Shown here: in pieces, positions 4,447 to 5,518 of the stretch | How positions within the stretch are numbered: position 1 is the stretch's first letter | How the letters are laid out: each line of letters starts with the position of its first letter | NCBI GenBank assembly: GCA_002451175.1 | Contig: DKBI01000086.1 | Location: 5,017-10,534 of the forward strand | Source: Betaproteobacteria bacterium UBA6904 | GTDB lineage: Bacteria > Pseudomonadota > Gammaproteobacteria > Burkholderiales > SG8-39 | Length of the DNA stretch: 5,518 nucleotides | Direction of reading: 5' to 3' | The notes under the pieces: generated by a model | Told to the model about the DNA's origin: nothing | Seen by the model: only the letters and a program-made list of their open reading frames with translations | Databases searched by the model: none | Translations under genes and position numbers: made by a program

Positions 4447-5518
4447 TCGCGCGGCCGGCCCCGACGGGCTCGAACACGCGCCCGAGATAGTCTTCGCCCG
4501 GTTCCTCCGGCGAGCCGGGCGCGATGCCGGCGAGCGTGCGCGCCAGCTGCTTCTTGAACTCGACCTGCATGGCGCGCTGGATCTGCACGCGCTGCGCCTG
4601 CGGCGAGCCGGCGCCGTGCATCGACTCGGTCAGATAGCCGACGGCGTTGCGGCCGAGCGTCATGTTCTCGATGAGGCGCAGCACGCGCATGCGGTCCTCG
4701 GTCGGAATGTCGGCGCGGCCCTGCAGGTACTTGCGGATGATCGCGCCCACTTCCGGATGGCGCAGTTCCTTTTCCGAAGGCAGCGTCACCATGAGTCCGC
4801 CGGCAAGATCCTGCGCGAGCCGGCCGATCTCGTAGGGCAGCTTGGTGACGTGGTGCTTGCAGACGTTGGACAGCATGTCGTCGGACAGATAGACGCCCGA
4901 GGCCATGCGCGCGGCCTGGTAGCTCGCGGCAATCCCCGTGCCGTAGATCGTCTCGTTGAGGTGGGTCATCTCGACGAGCTTGTCGCGCACGTGCGCGGCC
5001 TTGGCCACGCCGTTGTAGTCCGCGATCGTCGCCGCCGCGCCGATCAGCACGTCGCCGACGCCCGTCTTGCAGACGTAGCTGCGCCGGTGATAGCACGTGA
5101 AGCGCTCGACGAGCGTTGCCGCGGACTCGTACTCGCCGTCCATGAACACGCGCTCCCAGGGAATGAAGGCATCGTCGAACACGATCATCGCCTCCTGCCC
5201 GGCGTAACGTGCGTTGCCCGCGTCCAGGTCGCCCTCGTCCATGCTGCGCGTGTCGCAGGACTGCCGGCCGTAGATGTACGTGATGCCCGGCGCGTCCACC
5301 GGCAGCGCGCCGACGATGGCGTAGTCCTTGTCGCCGGCGCCGAGGCGCAGCGTCGGCATGACGATCAGCCAGTGCGAGTTGATGCAGCCCGTCTGGTGCG
5401 CCTTGGCGCCCTTGATGTAGAGGCCCTCCTGCGTGCGCCGCGTGACGTGCACGTACAGGTCGGGGTCGGCCTGTTCCGCGGGCGACTTGCTGCGATCGCC
5501 CTTCACGTCGGTCATCGC
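4439..5518 (-). CDS. 4-hydroxybutyryl-CoA dehydratase / vinylacetyl-CoA isomerase family protein, 5'-truncated by the window edge
   Basis: The reading frame is open to 5518. The first in-frame Met (5515) is internal, since Ala-Met-Thr-Asp there matches residues 148-151 of the clostridial dehydratase AbfD. About 150 N-terminal residues are therefore missing. AbfD uses FAD and a [4Fe-4S] cluster to dehydrate 4-hydroxybutyryl-CoA to crotonyl-CoA and to isomerise vinylacetyl-CoA; the family also includes HpaB-type flavin monooxygenases. Numbering from that Met, the visible part keeps KGDRS, GAKAHQTG (36-43), YGRQSCDTR (82-90), GQEA (106-109), CYHRRSYVCK (141-150), EMTHLNETIYG and LTESMHGAGSPQAQR (295-309). 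By recall of AbfD, Thr42, Glu108, His143, Tyr147, Cys149, Lys150 and Glu297 match Thr190, Glu257, His292, Tyr296, Cys299, Lys300 and Glu455. The His-to-Cys spacing is one residue shorter than in AbfD. About 26 extra residues follow the usual C-terminus. The Cys99/Cys103 ligands are outside the window, so dehydratase and monooxygenase cannot be finally separated. Confidence 0.87.
   Translation of the reverse strand, partial: AMTDVKGDRSKSPAEQADPDLYVHVTRRTQEGLYIKGAKAHQTGCINSHWLIVMPTLRLGAGDKDYAIVGALPVDAPGITYIYGRQSCDTRSMDEGDLDAGNARYAGQEAMIVFDDAFIPWERVFMDGEYESAATLVERFTCYHRRSYVCKTGVGDVLIGAAATIADYNGVAKAAHVRDKLVEMTHLNETIYGTGIAASYQAARMASGVYLSDDMLSNVCKHHVTKLPYEIGRLAQDLAGGLMVTLPSEKELRHPEVGAIIRKYLQGRADIPTEDRMRVLRLIENMTLGRNAVGYLTESMHGAGSPQAQRVQIQRAMQVEFKKQLARTLAGIAPGSPEEPGEDYLGRVFEPVGAGRATK

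Noticed and set aside
3258..4490. A 410-codon plus-strand frame in another phase over the dadA-like gene
   Set aside because: It is dominated by Arg, Ala and Gly with no recognisable motif; it is a composition artefact.

Overview
The window is GC-rich (roughly two-thirds G+C by eye) and densely coding. It looks like chromosomal DNA of a proteobacterium, most likely a betaproteobacterium of the Burkholderiales type. That placement rests on base composition, short intergenic gaps and recall of the protein families; it is an inference without any search. Six protein-coding genes account for nearly all of the sequence. No RNA genes, CRISPR arrays, insertion sequences or phage genes were seen.

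Layout from left to right: (1) The left edge carries the N-terminal 172 codons of a GTP cyclohydrolase I gene (folE) on the minus strand, cut by the window at position 1. (2) A glutathione S-transferase gene lies 59 bp upstream of it, also on the minus strand. (3) A 148-bp gap follows, holding a perfect 23-bp-arm hairpin. (4) A short phosphate acetyltransferase gene (pta) is next, minus strand. (5) A 48-bp divergent intergenic region separates pta from a plus-strand pair: a crotonase-superfamily acyl-CoA isomerase/hydratase and a DadA-type FAD D-amino-acid dehydrogenase. The pair is translationally coupled by a GTGA overlap. (6) At the right edge, on the minus strand and overlapping the dehydrogenase tail-to-tail by 8 bp, is the C-terminal 358+ codons of a 4-hydroxybutyryl-CoA dehydratase / vinylacetyl-CoA isomerase family protein. 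Its 5' part lies outside the window.

Functionally the right two-thirds reads as carbon catabolism. A D-amino-acid dehydrogenase would yield 2-oxo acids, two acyl-CoA enzymes would handle double-bond shifts or dehydration, and phosphotransacetylase would interconvert acetyl-CoA and acetyl phosphate. Whether these form one pathway is not shown by the sequence, because only the crotonase-dadA pair has operon-like coupling. The most notable points are the crotonase active site, which is of isomerase type and lacks both hydratase glutamates; a one-residue shortening of the Fe-S ligand loop in the 4-hydroxybutyryl-CoA dehydratase relative; and the long perfect palindrome between pta and the GST gene. 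I see no convincing evidence for a wholly new system.
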